Of a stretch of DNA of 64,000 bases, positions 34,415 to 44,159 are shown one piece after another. The stretch covers positions 16,872-80,871 of the forward strand of contig NZ_CALHVN010000058.1 in the NCBI RefSeq assembly GCF_938039245.1, given 5' to 3'. The notes below the pieces were generated by a model, which saw only the letters and a list, made by a program, of their open reading frames with translations, ran no database searches and had not been told where the DNA came from. Each line of letters opens with the position of its first letter. The stretch's first letter is position 1. Made by a program: the position numbers and the translations under genes. Source of the DNA: an uncultured Campylobacter sp. (GTDB taxonomy: Bacteria; Campylobacterota; Campylobacteria; Campylobacterales; Campylobacteraceae).

Positions 34415-34741
34415 TTACCCTCTGCCGCCGTAAAGCACCACGCAAGCGCCAAGCAGGCAAATCGCACCGCCGATTAAGTCCCATTTGGTAAAAGCTTGCT
34501 TTTCTACAAAATGCAGCCAAAGCAGCGACGAGACGATATAAATGCCGCCGTAAACGGCGTAAGCACGCCCGGCGAAGTCTAAATTTACACGCGTTAAAAT
34601 AAAAGCAAATGCCGCGAGCGACGCACCGCCGAGCCCCAAAAACAGCGCGCTTTTGCCCAGCCTAAAATACGCCCAAAAGCTAAAGCAGCCAAAAATCTCA
34701 AAAAACGCCGCCGCGAAATAAAGCAAGATTTCTTTTAGCAA
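34415..34741 (-). CDS. ynfA: YnfA/UPF0060 family membrane protein
   Basis: 108 residues, four transmembrane helices, with FAAAFFEIFGCFSFWAYFR, GRAYAVYGGIYIVSSLLWL and KWDLIGGAICLLGACVVLYG, all typical of UPF0060 (small multidrug resistance-like fold). Transport function is suspected but not established. The start is TTG at 34741, inside the last codons of the exonuclease gene (7-base overlap), which implies coupled translation. Confidence 0.85.
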   Translation of the reverse strand: MLKEILLYFAAAFFEIFGCFSFWAYFRLGKSALFLGLGGASLAAFAFILTRVNLDFAGRAYAVYGGIYIVSSLLWLHFVEKQAFTKWDLIGGAICLLGACVVLYGGRG

Positions 34742-35505
34742 AGCCCGTCCAGATCGATCTCGATGCCCACGGGGCAGTGATCGGAGCCCGTGACTTCGTT
34801 TAGGATAAAGGCGTCTTTTAGGCGGTCTTTGAGGCTTGATGAAATGAAAAAATAATCGATCCTCCAGCCGACGTTTTTGGCGCGGGCGTTAAAGCGGTAG
34901 CTCCACCACGAATACGCGTCCGCCTCGTCGCCGCGCACATGCCGAAAGGTGTCGATAAAGCCGCGCGAGACGACCTCGTCCAGCCACGCGCGCTCGATGG
35001 GTAAAAAGCCCGAGGTTTTGGCGTTTGCTTTGGGGTTTTTGAGGTCGATTTCGCGGTGCGCGGTGTTTACGTCGCCGCAAAATATCACGTCTTTACCCTG
35101 CTTTACGAGCTCCTCTATATACGCCAAAAACTTAACGTAAAAGTCCATCTTGTAAGCTAGGCGAGTCTCGTCTTTTTGGCCGTTTGGAAAGTAGATGTTA
35201 AAAAGCGCGACGTTGCCGAATCTATGTTCCAAAACCCGCCCCTCGTCGTCATCGAAAAACGCCGCTTTTTGCGTGGCGGAGCTAAATTTAGCCAGACTCA
35301 TCACGCCGGAATACCCGGCTCTGGCCGCCGAATTTACGCTGATTTCGTTAAATCCGAGCTTATAAATCTCGGCGGGCACGTCGCTCTCGCGCACCTTGAT
35401 CTCCTGAAGGCCCAAAAAATCGGGCTTTTGCTGCTCTAGCCAAGCAAAGCCGTCTTTAGCAGCGACGGCGCGCAGTCCGTTTACGTTCCAGCTGATTAGT
35501 TTCAA
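34735..35505 (-). CDS. xth: exodeoxyribonuclease III
   Basis: 256 residues, complete ExoIII/AP endonuclease: MKLISWNVNGLRAV, QEIKV, FCGDVNTAH (metal and catalytic residues), RVDYFFIS-like WRIDYFF and GSDHCPVGIE at the end. It acts in base excision repair at abasic sites in the cytoplasm. The start is TTG at 35505 with AAAGGA upstream. It is transcribed with YnfA. Confidence 0.93.
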   Translation of the reverse strand: MKLISWNVNGLRAVAAKDGFAWLEQQKPDFLGLQEIKVRESDVPAEIYKLGFNEISVNSAARAGYSGVMSLAKFSSATQKAAFFDDDEGRVLEHRFGNVALFNIYFPNGQKDETRLAYKMDFYVKFLAYIEELVKQGKDVIFCGDVNTAHREIDLKNPKANAKTSGFLPIERAWLDEVVSRGFIDTFRHVRGDEADAYSWWSYRFNARAKNVGWRIDYFFISSSLKDRLKDAFILNEVTGSDHCPVGIEIDLDGLC

Positions 35506-35599
35506 ATTTTATCCTTTGTTAAATTTGGCGTATTGTATCGCAAGAGCCGTAAAATAAGCTAAAATTTAGTAAAATTAGGATCGTTTTAAGGAGTAAAAA

Positions 35600-36217
35600 A
35601 TGAAAAAAATCATCGTTTTATCGCTCATGCTCGCAGCATTTTTAAACGCAAAAGAGATAAAAAGCGCGAACATTTTCATCTCGGACGTAAAGTCGGTTAC
35701 GGAGCTGGGGGTGTTTTTAAAGGCAAACAAGGACGAGATCGTGAAGCTAAATTTGAACTACTGCGCGAACGAGAATAGCCTAGAAATTTTAAAAGATAAG
35801 GAAAATGAGCGCATACCGGGCGTAAATTTTAGCCTAATTTTGGAGGAGTACAAGCCCTCAAAAGAGCTTGCCGTCGAGCATTACGCCAGGCATTTTGACC
35901 TTGGCGAGGGGTATGACGGCGAAATCAACGCGGGCGTGGAGGACGGCGAGCTAATCATCAAACACAGTCTTCGTGAGGGCACTTTTGAAAGCGTCGCTTT
36001 GCAAGTAGGCGGCTCGGATCGCGGCAAAAAATATATGTGGCGTTATCTTTGGGACGAAACCGCTAAATGCAAAGGCGGCGAGGTGCGGCTGGATGGGATT
36101 TTTTACGTGGATAAGGGCGAATACCCCGCGGGGAGCGACCTCGGCGATGATTACGATATTTTCTGGCTCGACTCGATAGCGAAAAAATACTTTAAACTAC
36201 TAGAATACAAAAAATAA
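35600..36217 (+). CDS. exported hypothetical protein
   Basis: 205 residues with a clear signal peptide (1-17, MKKIIVLSLMLAAFLNAK). The mature part is acidic with no recognised domain. Few Cys and no membrane segment suggest a soluble periplasmic protein. The ATG follows AAGGAG. The RepL-like gene starts 10 bases downstream. Confidence 0.65.
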   Translation: MKKIIVLSLMLAAFLNAKEIKSANIFISDVKSVTELGVFLKANKDEIVKLNLNYCANENSLEILKDKENERIPGVNFSLILEEYKPSKELAVEHYARHFDLGEGYDGEINAGVEDGELIIKHSLREGTFESVALQVGGSDRGKKYMWRYLWDETAKCKGGEVRLDGIFYVDKGEYPAGSDLGDDYDIFWLDSIAKKYFKLLEYKK

Positions 36218-36227
36218 ATTTAGCGCG

Positions 36228-36479
36228 ATGACGGAGCTAACAAGGGAAATTTTCGCTCAAATTTTGGGCGAGAAAAAGATGGAAATAATTTTATTTTTAG
36301 CGCAAAATGCCGACGAAAACGGCTTTATCTGCATTAAAATTTCGCAAATCTGCGAGCAAACGAGCGCTAGCAAACCAACCGTCATAGAGACGATAAAACT
36401 GCTAGAAAGCCGTAAAATTTTTGAGCGCGTAAAAAACGGGATTTACCGTTTTAAAAATCTAAAAGGGCTGCAAAAATGA
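36228..36479 (+). CDS. RepL-like winged-helix protein
   Basis: 83 residues forming one winged helix: REIFAQILGEKKMEIILFLAQ, then CIKISQICEQTSASKPTVIETIKLLESRKIF and a wing VKNGIYRFKN. This resembles the DNA-binding part of RepL plasmid replication proteins, and short chromosomal copies are annotated so in Campylobacter. It could equally be a small transcription factor. There are no plasmid features around it. It starts at ATG 36228 without an obvious binding site, 10 bases after the previous stop. Confidence 0.6.
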   Translation: MTELTREIFAQILGEKKMEIILFLAQNADENGFICIKISQICEQTSASKPTVIETIKLLESRKIFERVKNGIYRFKNLKGLQK

Positions 36480-36620
36480 GTAAATTTAGTCTCTTTGCGC
36501 GGCCGTATTTACTTCGGGCAAATTTGGCGCGCGCTAGCAAATTGCCTAATTTAAATTAATTGCGCAAAATTTATTCAACCTGATTCGCCGAAATTTGGGT
36601 CAAATTTAGTCATGCAGATT

Positions 36621-37109
36621 TTACTGCCGAGCCGCGAATTTAACCGACCTTGGCCGGGCGATGCGTTCGTAGTCCTTTGTGTTTAAAATGATAGAGCGAT
36701 CTAGCAAGCCTGCGTTAAAGGCAAGCTCGAAGTAGCGCGTAAATAAGCTAGGATCGGCGATCAGCTCTAACTCCTCGCAAAAGCTAAAGGGCGGAACGCT
36801 GCCGGGTACGCAGTCCGTTAGCCTCGCGACCTCGTCGGGGCTTGCTAGGCTCGCTCTTGATCCGCCGAGTGCGCTCGCGATGAGCTGTAAATCAGCCTTG
36901 TAATCCGCCGGCAGCACGGCCAAAACATATCGTTTGGCGCCGCCGCCTTTGATGGCGCAAACGAGCGCCTTAGCCCCCTGTCCTAGCTGCGTGCCGCGCG
37001 CTACGGCAACCTCGGCCGAGGTTTTGACGCTCTCGTGAGATACCGCGCGAAAGTTTGCGTTTTGCGCGCTTAGCAGCTCTTTTATCTTCTCGAAAATTTG
37101 CTCGGACAT
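36621..37109 (-). CDS. YbaK/EbsC-type aminoacyl-tRNA deacylase
   Basis: 162 residues, full-length for the ProX/YbaK editing-domain family: SHESVKTSAEVAVARGTQLGQGAKALVC and DYKADLQLIASALG (substrate Lys/Asp region), then GSVPPF. It probably hydrolyses misacylated tRNA in trans. The ATG follows AAGGAA. It is monocistronic. Confidence 0.82.
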   Translation of the reverse strand: MSEQIFEKIKELLSAQNANFRAVSHESVKTSAEVAVARGTQLGQGAKALVCAIKGGGAKRYVLAVLPADYKADLQLIASALGGSRASLASPDEVARLTDCVPGSVPPFSFCEELELIADPSLFTRYFELAFNAGLLDRSIILNTKDYERIARPRSVKFAARQ

Positions 37110-37295
37110 CGCTATTCCTTTGGTTTAAATTTTAGTTTGGATTATACAGCAAATTTTAAAATATCTGCCTTGCAGCTCCCGATTATTTTAAAGATTTAGC
37201 AAACCAAATGCGTCTAAATTTAAATATTTTTGGCTATTATTTTGTAAATTTGCCTTAAAATGAATGCAAAAAGAGCAAATTTACAAAGGAAAAAT

Positions 37296-37982
37296 ATGCA
37301 AATAGACAAAATCCAAATCGAAGCGGGCTGGAAAGAGGCGCTAAAGGATGAGTTTTTAAGCGAAAATTTCGCCCGAGTGAAGGAAAATTTTCTACGCGCA
37401 AAGGCTGCGGGCGAGGTCTATCCGCCAAACGCGCTGATATTTAACGCCTTTAATCTAACGCCCTTTAACGCCGTCAAAGTCGTAATCCTGGGCCAAGACC
37501 CGTATCACGGCGCGGGGCAGGCGATGGGGCTAAGCTTCTCCGTGCCGCGCGGCGTCAAAATCCCGCCCAGCTTGCAAAATATCTACAAAGAAATTTACGA
37601 CGATTTGGGCGTTACGCAGCCAAATTCGGGCGATCTGAGCTACTGGGCGAAGCAGGGCGTGCTGCTGCTAAACGCGACGCTAAGCGTTAGCGCTGGGCAG
37701 GCAAATTCGCACTCAAATTTTGGCTGGCAGGAGTTTACGGACGCTGCGATCAAAAAGCTTAGCGAACGCGCCCAAAACGTCGTTTTCATGCTCTGGGGTA
37801 ATCCCGCTAAGGCCAAAATCCCTCTCATCGACGCTAACAAACACCTTGTGCTAACGGCGGCGCATCCAAGTCCGCTAGCGCGCGGGGCGTTTTTTGGTTG
37901 CAGACACTTTTCAAAGGCGAATTTGTATCTAGCGCAGCACGGCAAAGCGCCGATAGACTGGGATTTAAACAATGCCGTTTAG
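37296..37982 (+). CDS. ung: uracil-DNA glycosylase
   Basis: 228 residues, family 1 UDG: the water-activating motif GQDPYHGAGQAMGLSFSV and the leucine-loop motif HPSPLARGAFFGCRHFSKAN are both intact. It removes uracil from DNA. I chose the ATG at 37296 because AAAGGA lies 7 bases before it; the frame stays open to 37260. It is monocistronic. Confidence 0.95.
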   Translation: MQIDKIQIEAGWKEALKDEFLSENFARVKENFLRAKAAGEVYPPNALIFNAFNLTPFNAVKVVILGQDPYHGAGQAMGLSFSVPRGVKIPPSLQNIYKEIYDDLGVTQPNSGDLSYWAKQGVLLLNATLSVSAGQANSHSNFGWQEFTDAAIKKLSERAQNVVFMLWGNPAKAKIPLIDANKHLVLTAAHPSPLARGAFFGCRHFSKANLYLAQHGKAPIDWDLNNAV

Positions 37983-38050
37983 AGCCGAGCTAGCCGAGCA
38001 AATTTTACTTTAAATCTACGCAAATAGACGAATTTAACAAAGGAGTAAAA

Positions 38051-39046
38051 GTGGCGATTTCGATCAAACTCAAAAAACGTTGGGATGTTTATCCTACTTT
38101 GCAAGACGTGGTTGCGGCTACTAAAAACCTTAGCGTATCGCCTTTTGGGCTTACAGAAGAGGGCTTGCAGGATTTTCGCGGGATTAAGCTCATAGGCGAA
38201 AGAGCGCAAGTTCCTTTGCGAGAAGGATATATGTGGGAAAACGTATCCAAACCACTCCATACTTCTTTGTCTTATGCCGACTTTTCAGGCTCGGTGTGGC
38301 AGTATTTTGCCATCGAAGAAACGCAGGATTTTACCCCTGTGATTAACCACGTTATTTTTGATGAAAGCGTATTTGAACTGAGCGCCTATGCTATTTGCGG
38401 AAATGGCGCTACCTTTTTGTCGTGCAGTTTTGCCGGTTGCAAATACAAATGGGGAGATTTTATAGGGGCTACGCTAAAAGACTGTCGTTTTACCCAAATC
38501 AAAAAGAATGTTCGCTTAAAATTTAATCGCTGTAAATCGTTAGAAAACTGCCTGTTTAGCGGAGAAATCCACAAGGCGCTTTTTTGGCATTCTAGTCTAA
38601 AAAACTGCACCTTTGAGGGGACGCTATACGACTGCTCTTTTTACGGGGTCGAAAAGATAACAGACCTGCGTAAAGGCGAGATTATCCCGCCTGAAAACGT
38701 AGATAACAGAATGGACGGCGTGGATTTTTCTAAGGCGGATATCATTATGTGTAACTTTTGGTCATTTTGTTATTTGGATAAAGTCAAACCCTCAAAAAAC
38801 AATTGCGTATTTAAGCTAACCGATGAATTTTATAGCTGTTTGCTTTCCATTATAGAAAACAGCGATAGCCCTTTAAAAGAGGAGTTGATAAAAGAGGCAA
38901 AATCAGATTATGCTCCACATCCTACAACCCCCTATGAAGTAATACACCCTAAAGATTTTTTATATCCGGAAAAAGCAGAACTTACCCAAGCGCTCTACGA
39001 TCTCGTCTGTGAGGCAGCGGAGGCTACGGGATGCAGGGTGAAGTAG
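38051..39046 (+). CDS. pentapeptide-like hypothetical protein
   Basis: 331 residues, soluble. Residues about 75-240 hold pentapeptide-type beta-helix sequence (SYADFSGSVW, FLSCSFAGCKYKWGDFIGATLKDCRF, LKNCTFEGTLYDCSFYG, MDGVDFSKADIIMCNF), unusually rich in Cys. The start is GTG at 38051 behind AAAGGAG. Composition is AT-richer than ung, which suggests acquisition. It may be another orphan immunity-type protein, but no partner is visible. Confidence 0.65.
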   Translation: MAISIKLKKRWDVYPTLQDVVAATKNLSVSPFGLTEEGLQDFRGIKLIGERAQVPLREGYMWENVSKPLHTSLSYADFSGSVWQYFAIEETQDFTPVINHVIFDESVFELSAYAICGNGATFLSCSFAGCKYKWGDFIGATLKDCRFTQIKKNVRLKFNRCKSLENCLFSGEIHKALFWHSSLKNCTFEGTLYDCSFYGVEKITDLRKGEIIPPENVDNRMDGVDFSKADIIMCNFWSFCYLDKVKPSKNNCVFKLTDEFYSCLLSIIENSDSPLKEELIKEAKSDYAPHPTTPYEVIHPKDFLYPEKAELTQALYDLVCEAAEATGCRVK

Positions 39047-39305
39047 CAGAGTCCGTAGACTAAGCGACTAGCAAATAAAAAATCTTAAACCGCTAAAATA
39101 TCAAAAAGCAAACGGCGCGGGAGGGCTAAAATTTAGAACTAAAATAAACGTCGCCTTCCGCGGCGATTTTAAATTTTCCGCCGAATTTTGCCTTAAATAT
39201 AATAGAAACGTAGGTTACATTACATTTAAAATAAATCAAAATAATAAATATATAAGAAATATATTGGTACAATTTCATATCAAATATTATTTTCAAGGAG
39301 CGACG

Positions 39306-39566
39306 ATGAAGAAAATTTTACTTTTAGCGGCGATTTGCGGCAGCATTTTAGCAGAGCAAACCTACGAACTAAACGTACCTAACATGAACTGCGGCGGCTG
39401 CGCCAAGAAAATCGAAGATGCCGCAAAAAGCGTCAAAGGCGTAAAAAGAGTGAGTTTTGATCTAAAAAGCAAGGACGTAAATATCACCGCAGATAGCGGC
39501 GCCAACGTGATGGACGTCGTGCGCGCCATCCAAGCTAAAAAATACAAAGTCGGAATCAAAGAATGA
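39306..39566 (+). CDS. exported HMA-domain metal chaperone
   Basis: 86 residues: signal peptide (1-16) then a heavy-metal-associated ferredoxin-like fold with MNCGGC (Cys29, Cys32). It is like the periplasmic MerP or exported CopZ type rather than cytosolic CopZ. It probably binds Cu(I) or a similar soft metal in the periplasm. The ATG at 39306 follows AAGGAGCG. It overlaps the next gene as ATGA. Confidence 0.82.
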   Translation: MKKILLLAAICGSILAEQTYELNVPNMNCGGCAKKIEDAAKSVKGVKRVSFDLKSKDVNITADSGANVMDVVRAIQAKKYKVGIKE

Positions 39567-39829
39567 AAAAGCTGGCTCTAGTTTTCGTGCTTAGCGCGGC
39601 GGCGTTTGCGGACAAGACGCTAGTTTACGAGATACCCAATATGTCCTGCGTAAGCTGCTACGAGGTCATCGTGCAGACTCTTGGCGAGCTAAAAGGCGTA
39701 AAAAATTTTGAGGTAAATTTAGAAGCCAAAACCGCTCAAATCATAGCTAAAGACGATTTGCCCCAAAACGCTGTCGTCGATGCACTCAAAAAGCAGGGCT
39801 ATCAGGCGGTTTTAAAGTCTGAAAAATAA
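39563..39829 (+). CDS. exported HMA-domain metal chaperone (second copy)
   Basis: 88 residues: signal peptide (1-16) and HMA fold with MSCVSC at the same positions (Cys29, Cys32) as the preceding protein, so a tandem duplicate with altered metal loop. The start overlaps the previous stop by four bases. It is followed after 321 bases by a TonB receptor on the same strand, which may belong to the same metal pathway. Confidence 0.82.
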   Translation: MKKLALVFVLSAAAFADKTLVYEIPNMSCVSCYEVIVQTLGELKGVKNFEVNLEAKTAQIIAKDDLPQNAVVDALKKQGYQAVLKSEK

Positions 39830-40150
39830 TGCCCGAGCGGAATAAATTTAGCCCTTAGTGCAGTTTTTGGGTTTTTAGCAAAAGCGGCTTTGCGTAGTTT
39901 TTTAGACGGCGAATAAATTTAAGCGTTTTGTTTAAATTTATGGTTTAAACGCGCGTTTAAAAATAAAGCCTAATCGCTGCAAGGGCAAATCGCAGATAGC
40001 CGCCTTTTTACAAATTTGCGGCGTAAATTTAGCCGAATTTAGCAACCCTCAAAGCTAAAACGTAAAACGAGTAAAATTTATCGCCGCCTAAAATACGCGG
40101 TTTTGACGCAAACGCCCAAAACCGACGAATAAATTTAACGAAGGATAATT
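39830..40150. other. intergenic region before second TonB receptor gene
   Basis: 321 bases of AAATTT-rich, low-complexity sequence. I see no gene, terminator or operator that I can support. The receptor start has GAAGGA just upstream. Confidence 0.4.
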
Positions 40151-42676
40151 ATGAAAAAAACGGCTAGCCTTTTGGTAGCGGCCGCGGCATTAAATTTGCC
40201 GCTTTCGCATTTGGCCGCGAGTCGCGACGCTAATCAAGGCTCTTTAAATTTAACCGCTTTAAAGGCGTTAAATTTAAGTACGCTAAACGCCTCGGAGGTC
40301 GTGCTAGATAAAGTCGAGGTCAGCGCCGACGCCAACGCTACGAAAGAACCCGGAAAACTAACGCGCGCGGATATGGATCTGATAACGTCTAAAAATCACG
40401 GCATAACCGATCTTTTAAAGGGCAATCCAAACGTCGCCTTTAGCGCGAAAAACGCCAAAAGCGTGCGCGCGGGCGAGCTGGCTCCGCAAGATATCAGCAT
40501 AAACGGCGCGAGCTACTATCAAAATAACTTTACCCTAGACGGCGCAAGCATAAATAACGACCTAGACCCTAAAAAACGCACGTGGAATAACCACAACAAT
40601 ATCTGGAGCGACAGCACGATAGGCTCGCAAGCCATGAGCGTAGATACGGACTTGCTGGGTAGCGTCGAGGTGCTAGATAGCGCGGTCTCGGCTAGATACG
40701 GCGGCTTTCAAGGAGGCGCCGTAAACGCTAAAACCCGAGATCCCAAAAGCGGCTTTCACGGCGTGCTTAGCTACTCTTATACGGGCGGAGATTGGAGTAA
40801 AATTTATAAAGATGCCTCCGCCGCGCAAAGATACGACGACGGCGATCTAGCCGATATGAGCGACTTTAAAAAGCGCAGATATAGAGTCGGCGCCGAGGGA
40901 TATTTGACGCAGAATTTCGGCCTTTTGCTAGACTACTCGAGGCACCGCTCCGTCATAGAAAACCACTACAACAAAAAACAGATAAATCAAAATTTATACT
41001 CGTTTCCAAACGACAGGCAGACTAATGATAATCTTTTCGTAAAAGGCGTTTGGGGCGTGAGCGATAAATTTACGCTAAAGCCGAGCTTTTTGTACTCCAG
41101 GCTAGATAACTACACCTCCGCCAAGCGCTACCTAGACTCCCAGCTCACGCTAAAATACGGCGGTTACGTCGCGACTCTCGAGGCGCAGGCTGATCTTGAG
41201 GGGGTATTTTTGGAGCAGACGCTTAGCTACTCCGCCTCGCAAAACAGCCGCGACTATGAGCATGATACCGAGTACTACGGCTACAAACCATCAAACGTCA
41301 AAAACTGGGGAACCAATCCTAGCCCGAATTTCGGCTCGGGCATAGGGGGACTAAACGATTTTGAGCAACGCCAAAATAAGCTGGCGTATAAATTCGACGC
41401 AAGCGTGAAGGAATTTGAGGCGTTTGGCGCATCGCATCTGGTGAAATCTGGCTTTGAGATAGCTAGACAAAGCGGCAGCTACGAGATACCGCGTACCCGC
41501 GTATCCTACGGTACGCCAAAGCCTTTGATGAGCGGAACATGCATCGCCGGCGATAAAACTTGCGTCATAGACGATAGCTTCGCATCCCAGGGCGCGGTCG
41601 GTCAATATCTATCAAAAAAAACCTACTACTACGCCGTAAAAACCAAGGCTACGCAAACCAATCTCGCCCTTTATCTCGAAGACGAGATGAAGTTTGGCGC
41701 GTTTAAATTTCGCCCCGGACTTCGCATCGAGCGAAACGGCGATAACAACGACGTAAATTTAGCTCCGAGGTTGCTAGCCGAGTATGAATTCGCGGATAAA
41801 AATTTCATAGGAATCGGGTTAAACCGCTACTACGGACGAAATTTTTTCGCGTATAAGATGTATAACGGCGTGTACAGGATGTATGAGACTTGCGAGAGAA
41901 GCTCCTACGGCGGGGCGTATACGTGCGGCGGACTGGCTAATAACCGCCGTCCCATCAGGGAGTTAAAGACGCCTTACGATGATGAATTTAGCGCGTATTA
42001 TCGCGGCGACATCGGCAACGCGAGGCTAAATCTCAAATACGTAAGACGCCAAGGCCGCGACGAAGTAGCGATGAAATACGTAAGAGAGCCGCTACCTGGC
42101 TACGGAAACGGGTATTATATATTTACCAACGAGGGGCAAAGTAAGCGCGACATCGTAACCTTAAGCGCGGCAAACATTGCTCCGATCGAAATTTGGGGCG
42201 TAAAAAACGATTTTGAGGGCTCGCTAAGCTTTACGAAGCAAAGCAGGAGCTTTGAGGATTATGAAGACGACGAGATGAACGACGACGTCTCGTATAACGG
42301 CAAAATCATCAAAAAAAGCGAACTACCGGTCGTTGATTACCATGTGCCCTTTTCGGCTAAATTTCGCCACTCGGCTAAATTTAGCGGCTTTAGCGTTTCA
42401 AATTTCATAAACTATACGAGCAAAACGGACGCGCTACTAGGCGGCTGGAATAGAACGCGCGGGATATACGTCTACGAGCGCCAAAAGCTGCCCGCATACG
42501 CGACTTGGGATATGCGCATAGGTTATGAAAGGCGGCTGGCCGGCGATTTTCGAGCGTTTGTAAATCTTGATATAAATAATCTTTTAAACAAAAAATTTAT
42601 CGCCTCAAACGAGGGCAACTACTACGAGTACGGCCTTGGCCGCAACTTTTGGCTGGAAGCGGGTATGAAGTGGTGA
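40151..42676 (+). CDS. TonB-dependent outer-membrane receptor (841 aa)
   Basis: 841 residues: signal peptide, a Leu/Asn-rich linker (about 28-55), possible TonB box EVVLDKVEV, plug (about 65-200: ISINGASYYQNNFTLDGASINND, VEVLDSAVSARYGGFQGGAVNA) and a large barrel ending in a terminal Trp (GMKW). Two Cys pairs in barrel loops (GTCIAGDKTC, YETCERSSYGGAYTC) suggest disulphide-closed extracellular loops. Substrate unknown; the upstream exported HMA proteins make copper or another soft metal worth considering. A terminator follows. Confidence 0.9.
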   Translation: MKKTASLLVAAAALNLPLSHLAASRDANQGSLNLTALKALNLSTLNASEVVLDKVEVSADANATKEPGKLTRADMDLITSKNHGITDLLKGNPNVAFSAKNAKSVRAGELAPQDISINGASYYQNNFTLDGASINNDLDPKKRTWNNHNNIWSDSTIGSQAMSVDTDLLGSVEVLDSAVSARYGGFQGGAVNAKTRDPKSGFHGVLSYSYTGGDWSKIYKDASAAQRYDDGDLADMSDFKKRRYRVGAEGYLTQNFGLLLDYSRHRSVIENHYNKKQINQNLYSFPNDRQTNDNLFVKGVWGVSDKFTLKPSFLYSRLDNYTSAKRYLDSQLTLKYGGYVATLEAQADLEGVFLEQTLSYSASQNSRDYEHDTEYYGYKPSNVKNWGTNPSPNFGSGIGGLNDFEQRQNKLAYKFDASVKEFEAFGASHLVKSGFEIARQSGSYEIPRTRVSYGTPKPLMSGTCIAGDKTCVIDDSFASQGAVGQYLSKKTYYYAVKTKATQTNLALYLEDEMKFGAFKFRPGLRIERNGDNNDVNLAPRLLAEYEFADKNFIGIGLNRYYGRNFFAYKMYNGVYRMYETCERSSYGGAYTCGGLANNRRPIRELKTPYDDEFSAYYRGDIGNARLNLKYVRRQGRDEVAMKYVREPLPGYGNGYYIFTNEGQSKRDIVTLSAANIAPIEIWGVKNDFEGSLSFTKQSRSFEDYEDDEMNDDVSYNGKIIKKSELPVVDYHVPFSAKFRHSAKFSGFSVSNFINYTSKTDALLGGWNRTRGIYVYERQKLPAYATWDMRIGYERRLAGDFRAFVNLDINNLLNKKFIASNEGNYYEYGLGRNFWLEAGMKW

Positions 42677-42697
42677 TTTACTAGGATTTATCCCTAA

Positions 42698-42720
42698 TTT
42701 ACCGCGCAAGACGCGGTAAA
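42698..42720 (+). terminator. hairpin after TonB receptor gene
   Basis: TTTACCGCG (42698-42706) pairs perfectly with CGCGGTAAA (42712-42720) around a 5-base loop, 21 bases past the stop. Confidence 0.6.
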
Positions 42721-43604
42721 AGCGGGTTTGCGGCAAAAATTGCGAGCTTTAAAAGGCTAAAGCGCTTTGGTTTAGTTTTTATACGCGCCTTAAATTTGCG
42801 TCTTTTAGCTAGTTTTGGATTTTGCCTTACGGCGCAAAGTCGCAAATTTGCCGTTTGTGAGCGGCGTAAATCCGCGCTTTTGCCCTCTTGGCTTGCTAGT
42901 GGGCGTAAATTTATCTATCTGTAACGGGCAAAATCGGCAAAATAGCTAAAATTTGCATAAGGCGCGAGTGGTAATTTCCTTGCCTAAACGCAAAACGCGC
43001 GGGGTAGATTGGCGGCTCGGCGATTTTGCCGCTTAAAGTTAGTTTTACTCTTACTTCTTAAAGCTCTTAAACCGCGAGAAAATGCGGTTTGCGCTCTTTT
43101 TAGCTTGTTTAAAACGCTATTTTTTCTCTCGCGGCTTAAACGGCGCTAAATTTGCGATGATTTAGCCGTTAGGCCACTTAAAATCATACTCAAAAGATAC
43201 GAATTTATTGCGCCAAAAGGCCGTGTCGCCCGTGCAGGCGAAATTTATAGGCTAGATTTTACCCGTCGCCCGGCAAGAGCTTGCGCCGAGCCGTTTTGCT
43301 TGCGCGTATCTGCTTTGATTTTTGTTTAAAATAAGGCCAACCGCCCGTAACGCAAAGCCAAAATCGTATTTTGCGTTTTTAAGCTTAAATTTAAGCGCAA
43401 AAATCGGCCGCGCGTCTTGACTTTGCGACAACTAGCCATATGTCCGAGATTTGCTCGCAAAGCTGCTTAAAAGCAAGCAAAATTTGGCATTTTGGTCGCA
43501 AACTCCGAGCGACCTAGCATCTAGCGCGGCAAAAACTCGTATAAATTTCCGGTTTCAGCGGTTTTTTGATATAATCAAAACAAAAGTTAAATCAAAGGAG
43601 TAAA
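42721..43604. other. long non-coding region
   Basis: About 880 bases with no open frame that looks coding on either strand, no tRNA-like fold and no clear repeat beyond the general AAATTT richness. It may be fully decayed sequence. The LemA promoter presumably lies at its right end (TATAATC around 43570). Confidence 0.4.
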
Positions 43605-44159
43605 ATGTATATCGTCCTAGGCGTCCTCGCCGTTCTCGTGCTCATCGTTATTTCGACTTATAACTCGCTAATCGGCAAGCGAAACCAAGTCCTAAATATC
43701 AAATCAGGCGTCGATACGCAGTTAAAAAAGCGTTTTGACCTCATTCCGAATTTAGTCGCCACCGTCAAGCAGTATCTCACGCACGAGCGCCAACTGCTAG
43801 AAAACATCTCCGCGCTTAGAAGCGGCATCCAAAAGGCCGCGGGAGACGAGCAGAGATTTGCGCTAAACGGCGAGCTGTCAAATCTAATCTCAAAGTTAAA
43901 CGTCGTCGTGGAGAATTATCCTGAACTAAAAGCAAACGAAAACGTAATGCACCTACAAAAAACGATAAATGATATCGAGGAGCAGATCTCCGCCGCGCGC
44001 CGCGCCTACAACGCCGCCGTGACCGACTATAACAACGCCGTGGAGATGTTTCCCTCAAACATCGTCGCTAGCTGGGCGAGGTTTAGCAAGGCGGCATTTT
44101 TCGAGGTGCCAAAGGGGCAAGACGATCCGCACGACGTGCATGAGCTTTTTAACCGCTAA
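43605..44159 (+). CDS. lemA: LemA family protein
   Basis: 184 residues: an N-terminal signal-anchor helix (2-20) then the helical LemA bundle with YNSLIGKRNQVLNIKSGVDTQLKKRFDLIPNLVATVKQYLTHE and YNAAVTDYNNAVEMFPSNIVA. Inner-membrane anchored; family role in envelope stress is unclear. The ATG follows AAAGGAG. It is followed by a DUF3137 gene, a recurrent partner. Confidence 0.92.
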   Translation: MYIVLGVLAVLVLIVISTYNSLIGKRNQVLNIKSGVDTQLKKRFDLIPNLVATVKQYLTHERQLLENISALRSGIQKAAGDEQRFALNGELSNLISKLNVVVENYPELKANENVMHLQKTINDIEEQISAARRAYNAAVTDYNNAVEMFPSNIVASWARFSKAAFFEVPKGQDDPHDVHELFNR

